The notes beneath the pieces are model-generated. The model saw nothing but the letters and a program-made list of their open reading frames with translations. It did not search any database and had not been told where the DNA came from. Positions 27,748-37,100 of a DNA stretch of 64,000 nt are shown one piece after another. The stretch lies in contig NZ_CP102173.1 of the NCBI RefSeq assembly GCF_024584515.1, positions 2,170,001 through 2,234,000 on the forward strand, in the 5' to 3' direction. This stretch comes from Aeromicrobium wangtongii (GTDB taxonomy: Bacteria > Actinomycetota > Actinomycetes > Propionibacteriales > Nocardioidaceae). Numbering within the stretch: the stretch's first letter is position 1; the number at the start of each line of letters is the position of its first letter. A program made the translations under genes and the position numbers.

Positions 27748-28059
27748 ATGACCGAGGGCCTATTTGATCTGGGTGACGAACCTGAGCCGCGTGACGAAAG
27801 CGTGCCGGCGCGGGCACGCGATGAACAGGTCCAGATCATCCGTAATGGGCTCGACGACGCTGGGCTCGTGTCGCAGGACGACCGTCGGGAGTTTGTCGAG
27901 TCCGTGATTCTCTCTGAGGTCAGCTCGTTGAGGGCTTTGACAGCCCTTCAGGCCCGTCGAGTAATCGATCGTCTCAAAACACAGCATGGGGCATCCAAGG
28001 ACACAGATGGAAGCGCCTGGGACAACCGGGAACGCGACACCTGGATCGACAAAATGTGA
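27748..28059 (+). CDS. Hypothetical small protein, 103 residues
   Basis: I do not recognise this protein. It is acidic at the start (MTEGLFDLGDEPEPRDE) and helical in the middle (VESVILSEVSSLRALTALQARRVIDRL), possibly a small helical domain. It follows the HNH gene by 162 bases on the same strand and may belong to that unit. Support is limited to composition and a plausible start. Confidence 0.5.
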   Translation: MTEGLFDLGDEPEPRDESVPARARDEQVQIIRNGLDDAGLVSQDDRREFVESVILSEVSSLRALTALQARRVIDRLKTQHGASKDTDGSAWDNRERDTWIDKM

Positions 28060-28118
28060 GTGCGCAATCTCAACCACATCGGATCTTGACGCGACCTTGT
28101 TCGTTCGACCGCACTGCG

Positions 28119-31100
28119 TCAGTTGCCTGCCGCTTCGGCTCGGGGGCTCGTGGTTGCCGACCCCGTGACGTGATGGTCGGGCACGCGGGGTGAAAGGTCC
28201 ATTGACATCGCTTCGCGCATCTTCGCCTGGTCATTCGGATCGAGTTGCGCGAGCACCTCGAGGATCTCGCTCTGCCGCGGCTGGCCCATCGTCATGCGAT
28301 AGAGACTCGTCGCCTCCACAAGCCGGTCGAGCCTTCCCTGCTCGCGGCTCATAGGCAACATGGGCACGAGTCGCTGAATAGTCGATCTGCCCGGGAAGAT
28401 CCACCACGGCGACAGCCCTCCATCGGATTCGCCAACGTGGGAAAAGGCTGAAGTCCACGGGTCGTTCGTCGGGTCGAAGGTCGGATCCGACAAGACCCAG
28501 TCTGCGACGTTCTTGCGCACGGCGTGATTCTTGTACCGATGAACCCTGCCTTCGCGTTGCTCGAGGTCGACCGGATTGTTCGGCAGGTTCCAGTGCACGA
28601 TCGCGTGCGCGTAGTAGTGAAAGTCCAGACCTTCCTGGCCCACAGACGTTGAAACCAGGACGAACGGGCGGAACGGTGAGTTGAAAGCGTTTCGCACGTC
28701 GGTGGGGTTCTCCCCGTCGGCCGTGTCACCACGCGCCTGTCCATAACGCATCGCGAAGTGGGTGCGGATGGCATCCCGCGGCAGCTTCTGTGCCGGCTTG
28801 CCGTTGAACCGGTCCGCGTACGCCAGTCCGTCTGAAAGACGAAGCACGCGCGAAGCGTGCCCGGCAACGGCACTCAAGGATTTCAACCCACCGCCAGCAG
28901 ATTGACGCCTGATGCGTTCCTGGTCCGGGAGTAAGTCGAACCACTCGTCGACCACCGCGTTGAGTCCGCCGTCGAGGCAGTGGTCGACCACGTCGTGCCA
29001 GTAGTCCTGTTGGCTGGCCCCTCCCCTGCTGATCAAGGAGTCCGCCTCGGGGCTGTTGAAGAGAGCACGGAACGACCATGCAACCCCAGCAGCCTGACGG
29101 AGTACCTGGGTGTGTTCGATCTGCCATTCGTGGCGAGCCACCAATCGCTCAAGCCCTCGCAGGACGCTGACGCCCGGGCCGGCCAGCGCCAGCTTCGTCA
29201 GGACGTCCACCAGGTCGTCGGGGGGACGTCCCCATGAGGCCGGATCATTCCTCCGTCGGCGTAGCTCATCTAGCAGCCGAGAAAGTTCCCGCGAGTCGAT
29301 CTTGGCACCTTGGGTGAAGTCCGAGCTTGTGAGTTGCTTCAGATCTTGATCAAGGTGCAGCATCACGGCGGCATACCAGATAGTGCGTGCCGGCCCACCG
29401 TGGTCGGCCCTCTCAAGCAGTGGAGCAATCGCCTCGGCGATCATCGCGCTTACGTGACGTTCAGCAACGAGACGATCAACGGGCAACGACAAGCCCAGAT
29501 CTGAAGCAATGGCGATCGGATCTCCCAGGCGAGCCAGGAATCGACTCGGAAGGTGAAGTGCCAGCGTCGTCGGCGTGTCCGCCACCAATCGGCCACTGAA
29601 CTTCTTGCGTGCTTCGCGATACTTCACGTCAGGGCGGTGATGGCGTCGCTCGAACTCGAAACTGGTCATGGCAGCGACCGCCTTCGGCACGACCGTCCAC
29701 CCGGAGAAGAGCAGTCGCTTGGTCATTCCCGAAGACCTGGCCTGGTGGAACTTCTTGCCGAGCGTCGTCTGAGGCATGGCCGGCGGGATCCACAGCAGGT
29801 CGAAAGCGTTATCACTCGCCAGGTCGTCGAGCAACCAACGAAGGCGTCCGTTGAGTGGGTCGATCTTCTTGTATCCCTCGAGTGCAGCGAGCGTGAGCGG
29901 CTGCCTGCCGCGCAATGCCGTCGCCAAAGACTGGTCGCCGTTCCGCAGCCGCTGCCGAATCACTGACTTGACGTTGTAGTCATCCATGAAGTTGAACAGG
30001 TACGGCGCCGACTTCCAGTACTCGACCATCGAGGGCACTCCACGCAGTGTGCTCGCTACGCCGTCGACGTCGATGAATGCCTCGACGTCGGCCTTCGTCA
30101 CCTCGCAATTCACTCGTGCCGACTGGGTATTCAACATGCCACCACGGTCCTGCGTCGCGGCGAGCCGCTCGGTGCGCACCATGACGCTGCGTAGCAATGA
30201 CTCGACCTCGCGAGAAGCGGCGCCCAGTCGGGCGGTGGATCTCCGCTGGAGCAACCCGGTCCGGATCTCTTCGAGACCACGTGTGAGCGTGGTGAGCTCC
30301 TCCTGGCGATCCGGACCGAGAAGGAAGCGGACCGTGCGCTCGAACCCCTCAAAGTGGCTTTCCTCGTCTGACGAGTTGGTCAACATCTTGTAAGGCGTGG
30401 CAGAAAGCAGAAGGACCCGGGCGTTGGAGCCTTGCAGCAGCAGGTTGGCCAGCTCGCCGTCCTCACCCTTCGCGTCGAGGACGTCAGTGAACTTCTGGAA
30501 CTCGTCAAGGATGATGAGGTCCGGGGTCAGGAAGCCGATGCAGCACTTGGCCAGTTCCCGCCGCATGGCCGAGATCAGTGGCCGATACCTCGAGTCGTCC
30601 GGAATCCGCCGACCGTCGGTCGCATGATCGAGTCGCTCTAACAGGCCGGCGCTCCGAAGCTGCGCCACAAAAGACCGAACAAGGGCCTCTGGAATAGGTT
30701 TCGCCCGTAGGTGTTTCTCTGACCCCGCAAAGTTCTTGGTGCCGAGGCTGAAGAGATCCCAGGCACGTGCCCGCTTTGTGATCGATGGGACGCCGGCGCG
30801 ATCGGACAGGATCCGATAGAGCATGGCACGCTCGCCAGCTTTGCCTCCGGCGTGACCGAAGGTGAGCGATGTGGACGGCGTGAAGGCGAGCACGTTGACT
30901 GCGCCGAGGTCGTTGAGCGCCGCAGGCAGCATCGTGATGCGGTCAACCAGATTCCGCGCGCTGCCCGGAAACACCATCAAATCTTCGACATTTTGGCGGG
31001 CGATCTGCTGGTTCGAGCAGATGTACACGATGTCGATCCGACCGACGTCAGGTTTGTCCCATAATCGCTTGACGGTCTCGGCGACGAGTGATCGTGCAAT

Positions 31101-31262
31101 TTTGGTCTTGCCGAGGCCGACCTCGTCAGCAACCAAAAATCGACGCTGGTCCCGCTCAAACATCGCATCGACGACGGTCTCCACCGTGCGTTGCTGGAAA
31201 GGCTTGAGCCCGGAGACTGCCCGCTCAAGCTCAGCGGCGGGCAACTGTCCCCGCCCCCTCAT
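28119..31262 (-). CDS. SNF2/HepA-like SF2 helicase, last gene of the seven-gene operon
   Basis: This 1,047-residue ATPase has Walker A ADEVGLGKT at 45-53, motif II DEFQ at 254-257, LLLSATPYKML as motif III, and VSTSVGQEGLDFH plus DLEQREGRVHRYKN as motifs V and VI. SNF2/HepA-type proteins translocate on double-stranded DNA. DISARM, Dpd and related systems include such a helicase. A long insertion between the two RecA halves (about 370-750) is helical and may bind partners. ATGA overlap links it to the phospholipase-D gene. Confidence 0.85.
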   Translation of the reverse strand: MRGRGQLPAAELERAVSGLKPFQQRTVETVVDAMFERDQRRFLVADEVGLGKTKIARSLVAETVKRLWDKPDVGRIDIVYICSNQQIARQNVEDLMVFPGSARNLVDRITMLPAALNDLGAVNVLAFTPSTSLTFGHAGGKAGERAMLYRILSDRAGVPSITKRARAWDLFSLGTKNFAGSEKHLRAKPIPEALVRSFVAQLRSAGLLERLDHATDGRRIPDDSRYRPLISAMRRELAKCCIGFLTPDLIILDEFQKFTDVLDAKGEDGELANLLLQGSNARVLLLSATPYKMLTNSSDEESHFEGFERTVRFLLGPDRQEELTTLTRGLEEIRTGLLQRRSTARLGAASREVESLLRSVMVRTERLAATQDRGGMLNTQSARVNCEVTKADVEAFIDVDGVASTLRGVPSMVEYWKSAPYLFNFMDDYNVKSVIRQRLRNGDQSLATALRGRQPLTLAALEGYKKIDPLNGRLRWLLDDLASDNAFDLLWIPPAMPQTTLGKKFHQARSSGMTKRLLFSGWTVVPKAVAAMTSFEFERRHHRPDVKYREARKKFSGRLVADTPTTLALHLPSRFLARLGDPIAIASDLGLSLPVDRLVAERHVSAMIAEAIAPLLERADHGGPARTIWYAAVMLHLDQDLKQLTSSDFTQGAKIDSRELSRLLDELRRRRNDPASWGRPPDDLVDVLTKLALAGPGVSVLRGLERLVARHEWQIEHTQVLRQAAGVAWSFRALFNSPEADSLISRGGASQQDYWHDVVDHCLDGGLNAVVDEWFDLLPDQERIRRQSAGGGLKSLSAVAGHASRVLRLSDGLAYADRFNGKPAQKLPRDAIRTHFAMRYGQARGDTADGENPTDVRNAFNSPFRPFVLVSTSVGQEGLDFHYYAHAIVHWNLPNNPVDLEQREGRVHRYKNHAVRKNVADWVLSDPTFDPTNDPWTSAFSHVGESDGGLSPWWIFPGRSTIQRLVPMLPMSREQGRLDRLVEATSLYRMTMGQPRQSEILEVLAQLDPNDQAKMREAMSMDLSPRVPDHHVTGSATTSPRAEAAGN

Positions 31263-33028
31263 CGTCTTCCCTTTCGTGCTGAACGCACCGCGTCCCAGAG
31301 CTGGCGAAACTCGGGCGGTGTGAGGCCAGCTAGCTCTGGGTTTGACTCCAGATGACGCAACGTCGATTCGAGAGACTCGAACCGCTCGGGCGCGCGGGAA
31401 GCCGTGGTGACGAGATCTTCGAGCAGCCGGTCCTCGGGTTTAGCCGACCCCCACCGCCCCCCGGACCGCTCGCCGTCTCCATCTCCACCCGCCAGGAAGG
31501 GCAGGTTCCAACCCAGCAGCGCACCGAGGTACCTGAGGAAGTCATCACGGGTCCGAATCGCTAGGGCGATGGTCGACTCCTTGCGGCCTTCGGGGTCGCC
31601 GGTCATCGTCGCCCGAACCAGGACGCTGTGAGACTTGGCGGCTAGTTCCACGCGAAGCACGACGAACGGTGTGATGTGGCGAGTTGTCAGGCCCCCCCAT
31701 TTGGCACTGCCGCGAACCACCGCCTGCACGTCGTTTGGCAGCGACAAAATGTGCGCCGTGACCGTGGCGTCCTCAGGCAAGACATCCAGGACGGCGGTGA
31801 GTTCCACGTCAAAGGTTTCACCTAGGTCTGTCAGCACAAGGTGCACCTCGCTGGAAGCCAGCGCGTAGGCCAGGTGCTCAGCATCAGAGATCTCGACTTC
31901 CTCGCTTCCTGCGGAGGAGGGGTCCGGTGCGTACGCTTCGACGAAGCTTGCCAGGTTGTTCTTGGGAGCCTTGAGGTTCAGCAGACGATCAACGCCGACC
32001 TCAGCCCGAGGTCCCGTCAATTCCACCATCAACTCGTAGTTGGTCGTCATGGCGGCGTCGGTGAGGTTGGCCGACCCCATCCAGACTGTTGAGAAGCGTG
32101 CGTGATCTTGGATGAAGGCCTTGGCGTGCAGCCCTCGGTGCGCGGGACGTGCTGTCACATCCTCGGTAACGTCAACCAGCTCGTCGAGTGAGTCTTGGAC
32201 GTCCACGACGACGTCGCGCAGTCGGAACGTCTTGTCGGCCGCTCTCAAACCGGAAGCAGCCGAATCCAGAGACGACCGCCTCGAGACGACTCCTGCCCAG
32301 GACTTCCCGGTGGTGAGAAACTCGCTGGTTGCGGGGGCCGTGAGGAACGGCGAGATCGCCAGTGCGCGGTCGCAACTCTTTGCGAAGAAGACGCTTTGCG
32401 GTCCGGGCTTCAGGGCCACAGTCCGGCCGGATGTGAACGGTGACGGCAAGCTGAGGCGAGCAACTTTTAGGCTCTCCAGCAGGCCGCGCAGCATGGCCCG
32501 CTGGGGGGCAGGCATCTTTCGTGCGCTGGCTCTGGGCAGTCCCCCGAGCAGACCTTCCAGTTCCGAGGTGTCGAGCCGCGGGCCGTCGGCGCCGTCCTCG
32601 TCGAATCGCGCCATCACGTCGAGCGCGCGGTCGAACGTGAGGTTCCGGCTGAGCACGATCACGCGGTGGGTGGTGTCGTCGCCCTTGCTGAAGCGCACGA
32701 CCCAGACTTTGGGATGGAAGATTCCTCCGCCCGGCTTCTTGATCTCAACGACCGATCCTTCGATGAAGGTTAGAGCGGGTCGATAGGAGCTTGGGATCCC
32801 GATGGCCCCTGCCTGGCAGAACATGATCGTACGGTCTGCGTACCGACGGATCGTCTCGAGCACATCGGCAGGCTGATGTTGCTCCGCGGTCATGGTCGCC
32901 GAGACCGGAACAGCCAGCAGAGTCACGAGGTCAAGCGTGAAGGTCGTTCCGACCGCCACGTCGAGCTCGTAGCCTCGCGGCGGCCTGAGTGCGTCAAGCA
33001 GCAGCGCGGTGTCGTCGAGGTCAAGCAT
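31259..33028 (-). CDS. Phospholipase-D-family protein
   Basis: This 589-residue protein has two PLD half-sites: FHPKVWVVR with a later SRN (H105, K107, N129), and LHAKAFIQD with GSANLTD (H301, K303, N321). The second half-site is the more complete. PLD nucleases of this kind occur in DISARM (DrmC) and Dpd (DpdK). The substrate is likely DNA, but lipid or RNA cannot be excluded. The start lies 8 bases inside the DUF6361 gene and the end overlaps the SNF2 gene, so all three are coupled. Confidence 0.85.
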   Translation of the reverse strand: MLDLDDTALLLDALRPPRGYELDVAVGTTFTLDLVTLLAVPVSATMTAEQHQPADVLETIRRYADRTIMFCQAGAIGIPSSYRPALTFIEGSVVEIKKPGGGIFHPKVWVVRFSKGDDTTHRVIVLSRNLTFDRALDVMARFDEDGADGPRLDTSELEGLLGGLPRASARKMPAPQRAMLRGLLESLKVARLSLPSPFTSGRTVALKPGPQSVFFAKSCDRALAISPFLTAPATSEFLTTGKSWAGVVSRRSSLDSAASGLRAADKTFRLRDVVVDVQDSLDELVDVTEDVTARPAHRGLHAKAFIQDHARFSTVWMGSANLTDAAMTTNYELMVELTGPRAEVGVDRLLNLKAPKNNLASFVEAYAPDPSSAGSEEVEISDAEHLAYALASSEVHLVLTDLGETFDVELTAVLDVLPEDATVTAHILSLPNDVQAVVRGSAKWGGLTTRHITPFVVLRVELAAKSHSVLVRATMTGDPEGRKESTIALAIRTRDDFLRYLGALLGWNLPFLAGGDGDGERSGGRWGSAKPEDRLLEDLVTTASRAPERFESLESTLRHLESNPELAGLTPPEFRQLWDAVRSARKGRR

Positions 33029-34307
33029 TGGCGGCAAGCCCTTCGCAGACGTCGCCGATGACTCGACGAGCGACGACCCAGTTGTAGTCAAAGTTCATTA
33101 GGCCCGACTCTCCGCCCCAGGTCCGCAGCAGCTCCGTGTTGTTGATCCGAGCACGACCGGGCTTCAGAAGCGCCTCGCGTTGGGTCACCAGCCGCGCGGC
33201 CGCGTCGCTACTCCGGAGGTCAATCGGCGACTCAGCCAGACGTTGCCAATCGCTGAGGAAACTATGCGCGCGGCGCAAGCGGTGAATGCTGGCGCCCGGG
33301 GCGCGTCGCCTCTCGAGCTCCGACCTGGCCCAATCATCCAGCGCACCTATGGTCTCCGGGGTCACCGGGTCAGAGCGAAACTCGGCCGCCCATGCCGTCA
33401 GCGACTCGTCATGCCGGTCGACGTATTCGTCCCGATCTGGCGCGTGGGCCGGCATGCCCGTTGCGCACAGGTAGTTGTACAGAATGCGGGCGCCGTAGGC
33501 GACGCGGTTGAGTTCGCTCCCCAGATAGACGACGTGCCTGGTCGCAGCCGGCATCGATTCAAGCGCCTCGTGCTCCCCCGGCCGGTGGGCGTCCCGCAAC
33601 CGCTCGAGCGCACCAACAGGATCCGCCTGCGACTCGGTCAGGAGCCAGTGGATCAGCGAACGACGGTCTGGTTCCACGTGCCTTTCCGCATCGCGGAACC
33701 GTTGCGCCAGCCAGTCGGCCTCCTCGCGTGTGAAGGCGAAGCCGCGGTCGAGCGCAATCGGCGGCAATTCCCGCCATGCAGTGTTCGATTCGGTGTCGAC
33801 GTCATCGTCAGATCGAAACCCCAATGCGCCTCGCGCTGCGGCCTTCGACTCGGCTACCTCCTCGAACAAGGCCCGCCGTGATGCAGCGCCAGGGCCGTGA
33901 ACGATGTCTAGTCGCCGGAGCAAACCCCAATAGGCGTCGCTCGGGCGGCGCGTATCGGCTCCGCCGCGACGACCGATGATGCCCCGATCGCTATCCCCAC
34001 TCTGATCGGCCCGGTAGAAGTCCAGAAGAGTCGAGATCAATCGCACTTCACGCCGTTCGGCCTCGGCGGCCACGCTGTCTGCAGAATCGCCACTGAGCGA
34101 CTTGAAATCGTGCGGGATGAAGAGCAGATACTTCGCTCTGGTGTGAAGGACCGTGAGTCCGGGGTGCAAAGCTCCCGTGATGAGGTCACGAAAGACGCCC
34201 AAGCCCAACTCATCGATCGCTGACGTCTCGTTCAGCGCGGCCACGAGCAGCTGCGTCTGGCGCTGTTGGTCCGCGTCGAACGCCAGCCACGCCACGCGAC
34301 TCGGCAC
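33021..34307 (-). CDS. DUF6361 family protein
   Basis: This 428-residue protein opens with SRVAWLAFDADQQRQ and has GALHPGLTVLHTRAKYLLFI, which I associate with the DUF6361 family. The biochemical role is unknown; no catalytic motif stands out. It starts at GTG and overlaps the PLD gene. Its constant coupling to PLD and SNF2 genes here suggests it is a structural or sensor part of the same complex. Confidence 0.75.
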   Translation of the reverse strand: MPSRVAWLAFDADQQRQTQLLVAALNETSAIDELGLGVFRDLITGALHPGLTVLHTRAKYLLFIPHDFKSLSGDSADSVAAEAERREVRLISTLLDFYRADQSGDSDRGIIGRRGGADTRRPSDAYWGLLRRLDIVHGPGAASRRALFEEVAESKAAARGALGFRSDDDVDTESNTAWRELPPIALDRGFAFTREEADWLAQRFRDAERHVEPDRRSLIHWLLTESQADPVGALERLRDAHRPGEHEALESMPAATRHVVYLGSELNRVAYGARILYNYLCATGMPAHAPDRDEYVDRHDESLTAWAAEFRSDPVTPETIGALDDWARSELERRRAPGASIHRLRRAHSFLSDWQRLAESPIDLRSSDAAARLVTQREALLKPGRARINNTELLRTWGGESGLMNFDYNWVVARRVIGDVCEGLAANA

Positions 34308-34330
34308 GTTCTACTGCTTCTCTGCAGACT

Positions 34331-34465
34331 TCATGAATCGGCGCTCTCGGGCCGGCAGCCCCACCCGCGGCACCACGCCTCCCCTGCGTAGACGGCCTTT
34401 GCTGCAATCGCCGGCCCAGGAAGGTCGAGTCCGATCACGTACACGCGGTGGCGGTGCTCACTCAT
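34331..34465 (-). pseudogene. Possible GIY-YIG remnant between Res and DUF6361 genes
   Basis: A 44-codon frame reads MSEHRHRVYVIGLDLPG and then KAVYAGEAW, spacing that resembles the two strands of a GIY-YIG nuclease core. It stops soon after. A second frame further on (GLPARERRFMKSAEKQ) resembles the following helix with its arginine, so a frameshift may have broken the gene. The remnant is short and the call is tentative. Confidence 0.3.
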
Positions 34466-34493
34466 CCCAGGAACTCGATTCCTTGGTCCGATT

Positions 34494-37100
34494 TCATACT
34501 GCTTCCTCCGCGAAGTAGTTGGCGGCGAACTGGGAGTTGTAGAACCAGTCGACGGTCTGCCCGCCGACCTTCAATGCGCCGCGAACGTCGTCGTCCTTCA
34601 TGTTCAGCACTTTCATCACGTTGCCGACCTTGCTAAGCGCTTCGATCCTGTGGAACGCATCGCCATGGTCCTCGGCGAAAGCGGCCAGCGCCTGGAGCTT
34701 CACGAGCGAGTCGTCCAGGTGGTGGCCGTGGGGGTCGACGATCGACGCCTTCACCTCTCCGGCCACTTCGTGGAAGAAGACGAAATCCGGATGCATCGAC
34801 CGCCAGTTACCGGTCGCCTCGTCGCGGTACGCAATACCCAGCGAGTCGGCCGTCTGCCGAGGGGGGTTGCGGTACCAAGCGATGGACCCGTCACGGCCGA
34901 TCTCATGCTTCACGACTTCGACCTCCCAGTCGTTCAGCTTCGTGACGGGCGCATCCCCGTTCTCGTCCGACATGAGGTGCAGTTTCACCAGTTCGGCTCG
35001 GGTCGTCTGGCCGCTCTCGTCGGTCTCGACGTAGTCCTCGATGCGCGTACGCGGGCGGCCCAGTCGGTCGACCTGAGGCGTCGCCGCGAGTGCGTTGATG
35101 TCGCGATACTCCTGCCGGCGGTCGTCAGGCAACGCCTCGATCGCTTCGGCGTGCTCGTCGAACAGGTCTTGAACTATCTGATCAGCCTTTTTGTCGACGG
35201 CTTCCCGAACTTCAGGCACGTAAGACAGGGCTGCAGTCCGCACATACGCCTCCCGCAGTGCCTCGTCGCCATCGTCACCCGCCGTCAAGTGGTCGACGTA
35301 CGCGTTGGCGATGTCCGAGCCGAAAGCCTTCTTGGCGTCCTCGAACGCAAACCGGATTGCTCGGTCGTCCGCTTGTTCCACGATGTCGGTGTACTCGAGG
35401 CCTGAAGCGCCAAACTTGGCCGAGAGCTGCTGGAGCCGTACGGCCAGCACCTCCGCAGTGGCCGCCTTCACGCGCGTCTTGTACTGCGCGGCCGACTCAT
35501 CGAGCACGCGATGCATCCGCATTGCGACCTCGGCGAGCGCTTCCTCGCGCACTAAGTCAGTCGACAGCGCGAGCGCGAGTGAGGTCAATCGCTTCACCGG
35601 CGACGTACCGCGTTGGGGAATCGTCATAGTCGGAAGGTCGTCCCACACCTTCCACACGGACTCGGGGAGCGTCTTGTTCGGAGTCATCACGCACTCCTCT
35701 TCGATCACCTTGCGTCCCGAGGAGTCGGGCACCCCATCGATCTGCGCGGTCAGCAGTTTCACGACACTTCCGGCCGTGGCCCGGTCGAAGAACGGCAAGA
35801 GGCAATCAACCGAGTTGAGCTCGTCATCACCGGGCACACGGCGCGCCAACGGCGTGCGGACCATTCGACCCAGCAGCTGCTGGATGTGGTCGTGGTCCTT
35901 TGCGGGCCGGAAGGACAGGAGTACCTCAGCACGCGGACAGTCCCAGCCCGTGGAAATGGCATCCTTGGCGATCAGGATGCGCACGTGCGACCGGTCCTGC
36001 ACCACCTGCGGCTCGATCCAGTCGACCTGGTGCGACCCGAACGTCTGGAGCGAGTGCTCACCGAGCACATGACGCACGGCGTTGGAGCTCAGCTCGGGCA
36101 TCACCTCGAAGATCACGTTCAGCGCTTCGCCGATCTTGTCGTGGTCCGGCGTGTTCGGCGCCTGCAGCACCAGCAGCGGCTTGACCACATCTGGGAGCGC
36201 CTGCGACTCGCAGTAGCTCTGCCATCGTTCAGTCGAGTGCTTCAACTTCGCAGCTGCGCGTCGGACCAACACCATGTCAATCGCCTGGGCCTCAGCAGGG
36301 ATGTCCACCTTGACAATGTCTTTGACAAGACCCGATTCCTGGACCTGGAACCCGTCAACCTTCACGGCAGGAAGGTAGCGGCGGTCTCCGGACACGGCCG
36401 CTTCATCCATCGCCTGCGTGAAGTCGCCGATGGTTGCGCTGATGCCCCAGACGACCGGGACCGGCGGGTACCCAGAGTGTCCGTTCACCAGTCGCTGAAC
36501 GATTGTCGACTTGTCTCGCGTCTGCTTCGTACCGAAACCGCGGTGTGCCTCATCGACAATCAGATACAGCGACAGATCAGGATCTTCAATCGTGTTGGCG
36601 ATAGTCTGCCAGATCGTATACCCCTGCAGGTCGGGCTGGACGCTCGCGTGCGTACCCTCCAGAACGTCCGCCTCGTCGACGACCTCGTGTCCGCGTGTGA
36701 GCAGAGACGACTTCGACAGCTTTTGCGTGTTGAGGAAGTACACCTTTCCGGGCTCGAGCCTCGGCTTCGCAAACGGCGGCTCGATCGTCACGAGGTCGGT
36801 CGACATGACCTTGTCAGACGCCTCCATGATTCGAAAGCGCGTCTGCTCGTTGAGGTTCGGGTCGTCGGAGAACCACACGACGACGGCCCCGTCGTCGGGT
36901 TCAAACTCGTAGTCGTCGTTGCCGTAGAACAGCGACTCGATGACGGCCGACGCGATAACAGTCTTGCCGGCACCGGTGGTCGCAGACAGGGAAACCGACG
37001 TCGGTTTTGCGTCACGACGGTTGATTGTCGTTGCTTGGTCGAGTGCCGTCAGCATGTCCTCAAGGGCGGTCTGCTGGTACGGCTTGAGAGTGAACTTCAT
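34494..37100 (-). CDS. Type III restriction-like Res subunit (helicase plus PD-(D/E)xK nuclease)
   Basis: This 868-residue protein has Walker A ATTGAGKT at 40-47, DEAH at 183-186 and the late helicase motif QQLLGRMVRTP. Near the C-terminus P771-D772 and E782-V-K784 form a PD-x(n)-E-x-K nuclease site, as in type III Res proteins. With the adjacent Mod it should cut unmodified DNA after ATP-driven translocation or sliding. The start overlaps the Mod stop by ATGA. The long stretch 480-740 is not standard and may contact other operon members. Confidence 0.85.
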   Translation of the reverse strand: MKFTLKPYQQTALEDMLTALDQATTINRRDAKPTSVSLSATTGAGKTVIASAVIESLFYGNDDYEFEPDDGAVVVWFSDDPNLNEQTRFRIMEASDKVMSTDLVTIEPPFAKPRLEPGKVYFLNTQKLSKSSLLTRGHEVVDEADVLEGTHASVQPDLQGYTIWQTIANTIEDPDLSLYLIVDEAHRGFGTKQTRDKSTIVQRLVNGHSGYPPVPVVWGISATIGDFTQAMDEAAVSGDRRYLPAVKVDGFQVQESGLVKDIVKVDIPAEAQAIDMVLVRRAAAKLKHSTERWQSYCESQALPDVVKPLLVLQAPNTPDHDKIGEALNVIFEVMPELSSNAVRHVLGEHSLQTFGSHQVDWIEPQVVQDRSHVRILIAKDAISTGWDCPRAEVLLSFRPAKDHDHIQQLLGRMVRTPLARRVPGDDELNSVDCLLPFFDRATAGSVVKLLTAQIDGVPDSSGRKVIEEECVMTPNKTLPESVWKVWDDLPTMTIPQRGTSPVKRLTSLALALSTDLVREEALAEVAMRMHRVLDESAAQYKTRVKAATAEVLAVRLQQLSAKFGASGLEYTDIVEQADDRAIRFAFEDAKKAFGSDIANAYVDHLTAGDDGDEALREAYVRTAALSYVPEVREAVDKKADQIVQDLFDEHAEAIEALPDDRRQEYRDINALAATPQVDRLGRPRTRIEDYVETDESGQTTRAELVKLHLMSDENGDAPVTKLNDWEVEVVKHEIGRDGSIAWYRNPPRQTADSLGIAYRDEATGNWRSMHPDFVFFHEVAGEVKASIVDPHGHHLDDSLVKLQALAAFAEDHGDAFHRIEALSKVGNVMKVLNMKDDDVRGALKVGGQTVDWFYNSQFAANYFAEEAV

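Noticed and set aside
28119-33028. Dpd (7-deazaguanine DNA modification) system
   Set aside because: SNF2 and PLD proteins would fit DpdE and DpdK, but no DpdA transglycosylase or other Dpd gene was seen.
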